A stretch of 6,145 nucleotides of DNA from JAJPXI01 sp045595705 (GTDB lineage Bacteria; Bacillota; Clostridia; Oscillospirales; Oscillospiraceae), in contig JAZOBA010000072.1 of assembly GCA_045595705.1 (NCBI GenBank), positions 1 to 6,145 on the forward strand, written 5' to 3'. Each line of letters begins with the position of its first letter. The stretch's first letter is position 1. Below are positions 3,687-6,145 of the stretch, piece by piece. The notes beneath the pieces are model-generated. The model ran no database searches. It was not told where the DNA came from and was given only the letters and a program-made list of their open reading frames with translations. Both the position numbers and the translations under genes were made by a program.

Positions 3687-6145
3687 ATGAGAACCGTAAA
3701 GGACGTCTACTACGGCAACACATTGCGTAAGAGCTACGCCCGCCACGAAGAGATCCTGGATATGCCTAATCTGCTGGAGATCCAGAAGAACTCTTATAAG
3801 TGGTTCCTGGAGACCGGTCTGCGTGAGGTCTTTAAGGACGTGGCCGCTATCACTGACTATCAGGGCAACCTGGAGCTGTCTTTCATTGACTACTCCATGG
3901 ATGAGAACCCCAAGTACAGTGTGGAAGAGTGCAAGGCTCGCGACGCTACGTATGCCGCCCCCATCAAGGTGCGTGTGCGCCTGCGCAACAAGGAGACTGA
4001 GGAGATCAAGGAGCAGGAGATCTTCATGGGCGACTTCCCCCTGATGACCGAGTCCGGCTCTTTCGTCATCAACGGCGCCGAGCGCGTTATCGTCTCCCAG
4101 ATCGTCCGCTCTCCCGGCGCATACTTTGCCCGCAACGCCGACAAGGCTGACAACGTGACCTATGCGTCCACCGTCATCCCCTATCGCGGCGCATGGCTGG
4201 AGTATGAGACCGATTTGAGCGACATCTTCTATGTCCGCATCGACAAGAACCGCAAGCTGCCCATCACCTGCCTGATCCGTGCCGTCGGTCCCCGGACCGA
4301 TGCCGAGATTCTGGAGATGTTCGGCGAGGATCCCCGCATCGTCGCCACTCTGGAGAAGGATGCCTGTAAGACTCACGAGGAAGCTCTGCTGGAAGTCTAC
4401 CGCAAGCTGCGTCCCGGTGAGCCCCCCACGGTGGACTCCGCCGAGAGCCTGCTGAATGCCTTGTTCTTTGACCCCCGCCGCTATGACCTGTCTTTGGTGG
4501 GTCGTTATAAGTTCAACAAGAAGCTGGCTCTGTGGAACCGCCTGTCCGGCCAGACTCTGGCTGCTCCTGTTGCAGATCCCGCTACCGGTGAGCTGCTGGC
4601 TGAGGCCGGTGAGGTTCTGACTCGCGAGCGCGCCAAGGAACTGGAAGACAAGGGCGTGACCGAGGCTCTGATTCAGATCGAGAACGGTCCCGTGATCAAG
4701 ATGTTCTCCAACAAGATGGTCGACATGAAGGGCTTTGTGTCCTTCGATCCCGCCGAGTGCGGCGTGGATGAGCGCGTGCGTTATGACGTTATGTGCCAGA
4801 TGCTGGAGGAGTTCGCTGATGACGAGGAGGGCCTGAAGGAGGCCATCCGTGACCGCCTGGACGATCTGATTCCCAAGCACATCATCGTGGATGACATTAT
4901 GGCATCCATCAACTACCTGAACTGCCTGGCCTATGGCGTGGGTCATGCCGACGACATCGACCATCTGGGCAACCGCCGCCTGCGTTGCGTGGGTGAGCTG
5001 CTGCAGAACCAGTTCCGCATCGGCTTCAGCCGCATGGAGCGCGTCATCCGTGAGCGTATGACCATTCAGGATCTGGACATTGTCACTCCCCAGTCCCTGA
5101 TCAACATTCGCCCTGTGACTGCCGCCATTAAGGAGTTCTTCGGCTCCAGCCCCCTGTCTCAGTTCATGGACCAGACCAATCCTCTGGCTGAACTGACCCA
5201 CAAGCGCCGTATGTCCGCTCTGGGCCCCGGCGGTCTGAGCCGTGACCGCGCCTCCTTCGAAGTCCGTGACGTTCACTACAGCCACTATGGCCGTCTGTGC
5301 CCCATTGAGACTCCCGAAGGTCCCAACATCGGTCTGATTTCCTATCTGGCATCCTTTGCCCGCATCAACCGCTACGGCTTTATTGAGGCCCCCTACCGCA
5401 AGGTGGACAAGGCCACCGGCAAGCTGACCGACGAGGTCGAGTACATGACTGCCGATGTGGAAGACGAGTTCATTGTTGCGCAGGCCACCGAGCCTGTGGA
5501 TGAGAACGGTTGCCTGGTCAATGCCCGTATTACCTGCCGCCACCGCAACGAGATCGTTGACGTGGACCGTGAGCAGGTGGACTATATCGACGTGTCTCCC
5601 AAGATGATGGTTTCCGTGGCTACTGCCATGATCCCCTTCCTGGAGAACGACGACGCAAACCGTGCTCTGATGGGCGCAAACATGCAGCGTCAGGCTGTGC
5701 CTCTGCTGACCACTCAGGCCCCCATCGTGGCCACCGGTCAGGAGCACAAGAACTGCGTGGACTCCGGTGTGGCTGTTCTGGCTGATGACGACGGCGAGAT
5801 CACCCGTGTTTGTGCCGAGAGCATCACTCTGCGCATGGACAGCGGCGAAGTCAAGGACTACAAGCTGATCAAGTTCCTGCGCTCCAACCACACCACCTGC
5901 ATCAACCAGCGTCCCATTGTCAATGTGGGTCAGCGCGTTAAGAAGGGCGAAGTCATTGCTGACGGTCACTCCACCAGCAACGGCGAGATTGCTCTGGGTA
6001 AGAACATCCTGATGGGCTTTATGACCTGGGAAGGCTACAACTACGAGGACGCCATCCTGCTCAACGAGCGCATGGTCAAGGAAGACGTCTTTACCTCCAT
6101 CCACATCGAAGAGTACGAGACCGAAGCCCGCGACACCAAGCTGGG
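3687..6145 (+). CDS. rpoB: DNA-directed RNA polymerase subunit beta, N-terminal two thirds
   Basis: This is the beta subunit of the core RNA polymerase. The ATG (3687-3689) follows GGAG at 3675-3678 by 8 nt, and 819 residues are visible before the window ends; the family is usually about 1,150-1,350 long. Seen in order are the N-terminal part with GSFVINGAERVIVSQIVRSP (about 122-141), the rifampicin cluster SSPLSQFMDQTNPLAELTHK (about 487-506), CPIETPEGPNIGLI (538-551) and EGYNYEDAILLNER (782-795), where E787/D788 match E. coli E813/D814 near the active site. Q492, D495, H505, R508 and S510 correspond to E. coli Q513, D516, H526, R529 and S531 and are unchanged, so rifampicin sensitivity is expected. 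P489 replaces the common Gln (E. coli Q510). rplJ-rplL, the usual upstream partners, are absent; rpoC presumably follows. Codon use is strongly C-ending and lacks TTA, CTA and TCA up to 6104. Confidence 0.99.
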   Translation, partial: MRTVKDVYYGNTLRKSYARHEEILDMPNLLEIQKNSYKWFLETGLREVFKDVAAITDYQGNLELSFIDYSMDENPKYSVEECKARDATYAAPIKVRVRLRNKETEEIKEQEIFMGDFPLMTESGSFVINGAERVIVSQIVRSPGAYFARNADKADNVTYASTVIPYRGAWLEYETDLSDIFYVRIDKNRKLPITCLIRAVGPRTDAEILEMFGEDPRIVATLEKDACKTHEEALLEVYRKLRPGEPPTVDSAESLLNALFFDPRRYDLSLVGRYKFNKKLALWNRLSGQTLAAPVADPATGELLAEAGEVLTRERAKELEDKGVTEALIQIENGPVIKMFSNKMVDMKGFVSFDPAECGVDERVRYDVMCQMLEEFADDEEGLKEAIRDRLDDLIPKHIIVDDIMASINYLNCLAYGVGHADDIDHLGNRRLRCVGELLQNQFRIGFSRMERVIRERMTIQDLDIVTPQSLINIRPVTAAIKEFFGSSPLSQFMDQTNPLAELTHKRRMSALGPGGLSRDRASFEVRDVHYSHYGRLCPIETPEGPNIGLISYLASFARINRYGFIEAPYRKVDKATGKLTDEVEYMTADVEDEFIVAQATEPVDENGCLVNARITCRHRNEIVDVDREQVDYIDVSPKMMVSVATAMIPFLENDDANRALMGANMQRQAVPLLTTQAPIVATGQEHKNCVDSGVAVLADDDGEITRVCAESITLRMDSGEVKDYKLIKFLRSNHTTCINQRPIVNVGQRVKKGEVIADGHSTSNGEIALGKNILMGFMTWEGYNYEDAILLNERMVKEDVFTSIHIEEYETEARDTKL

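Noticed and set aside
3636..6104. 822-codon open frame on the minus strand opposite rpoB
   Set aside because: It lies in exact codon register with rpoB, has a GTG start without a Shine-Dalgarno, and its composition is that of a reversed coding sequence. It is a result of rpoB codon bias.

Overview
The window looks like housekeeping chromosome from a low-G+C-lineage Gram-positive (Firmicutes/Bacillota, class Clostridia, probably order Oscillospirales) with moderately GC-rich genes. The signs are the infC-rpmI-rplT operon with a structured leader, a zinc-finger (CxxC/CxxC) L28 protein, consensus sigma-A promoters, strong AGGAGG ribosome binding sites and a Clostridia-type RpoB. The genus cannot be fixed from the sequence alone.

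Layout, left to right. The 3' end of a PepSY-domain gene (+) runs to 223. It converges on the translation operon infC-rpmI-rplT (-, 1487 to 342), and one bidirectional terminator (272-324) serves both. Upstream of infC is a leader of about 160 nt with an intrinsic terminator (attenuator) and a segment complementary to the infC Shine-Dalgarno. Its promoter at 1655-1683 is a perfect TTGACA-17-TATACT. Next comes monocistronic rpmB (L28, -, 1947 to 1759) with its own promoter and terminator. A polytopic GT-C-type glycosyltransferase-like membrane protein (-, 3449 to 2091) follows. The right 40% is the 5' two thirds of rpoB (+, from 3687, running off the window).

Four genes serve information processing: IF-3, L35, L20 and L28 for the ribosome, and the RNA polymerase beta subunit for transcription. 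The membrane protein and the PepSY protein are unrelated neighbours. The most unusual stretch is 3510-3619, between the membrane protein gene and rpoB. Two consensus promoters there point at each other, so the two 5' transcripts overlap, and a perfect 12-bp inverted repeat covers both -10 boxes. Two further hairpins lie in the rpoB leader.

I see no mobile element, CRISPR array, tRNA, rRNA or toxin/defence cassette, and no wholly new system. The interest is in regulation: the face-to-face rpoB promoters, the probable AUC start of infC, and the dual-mode infC leader.
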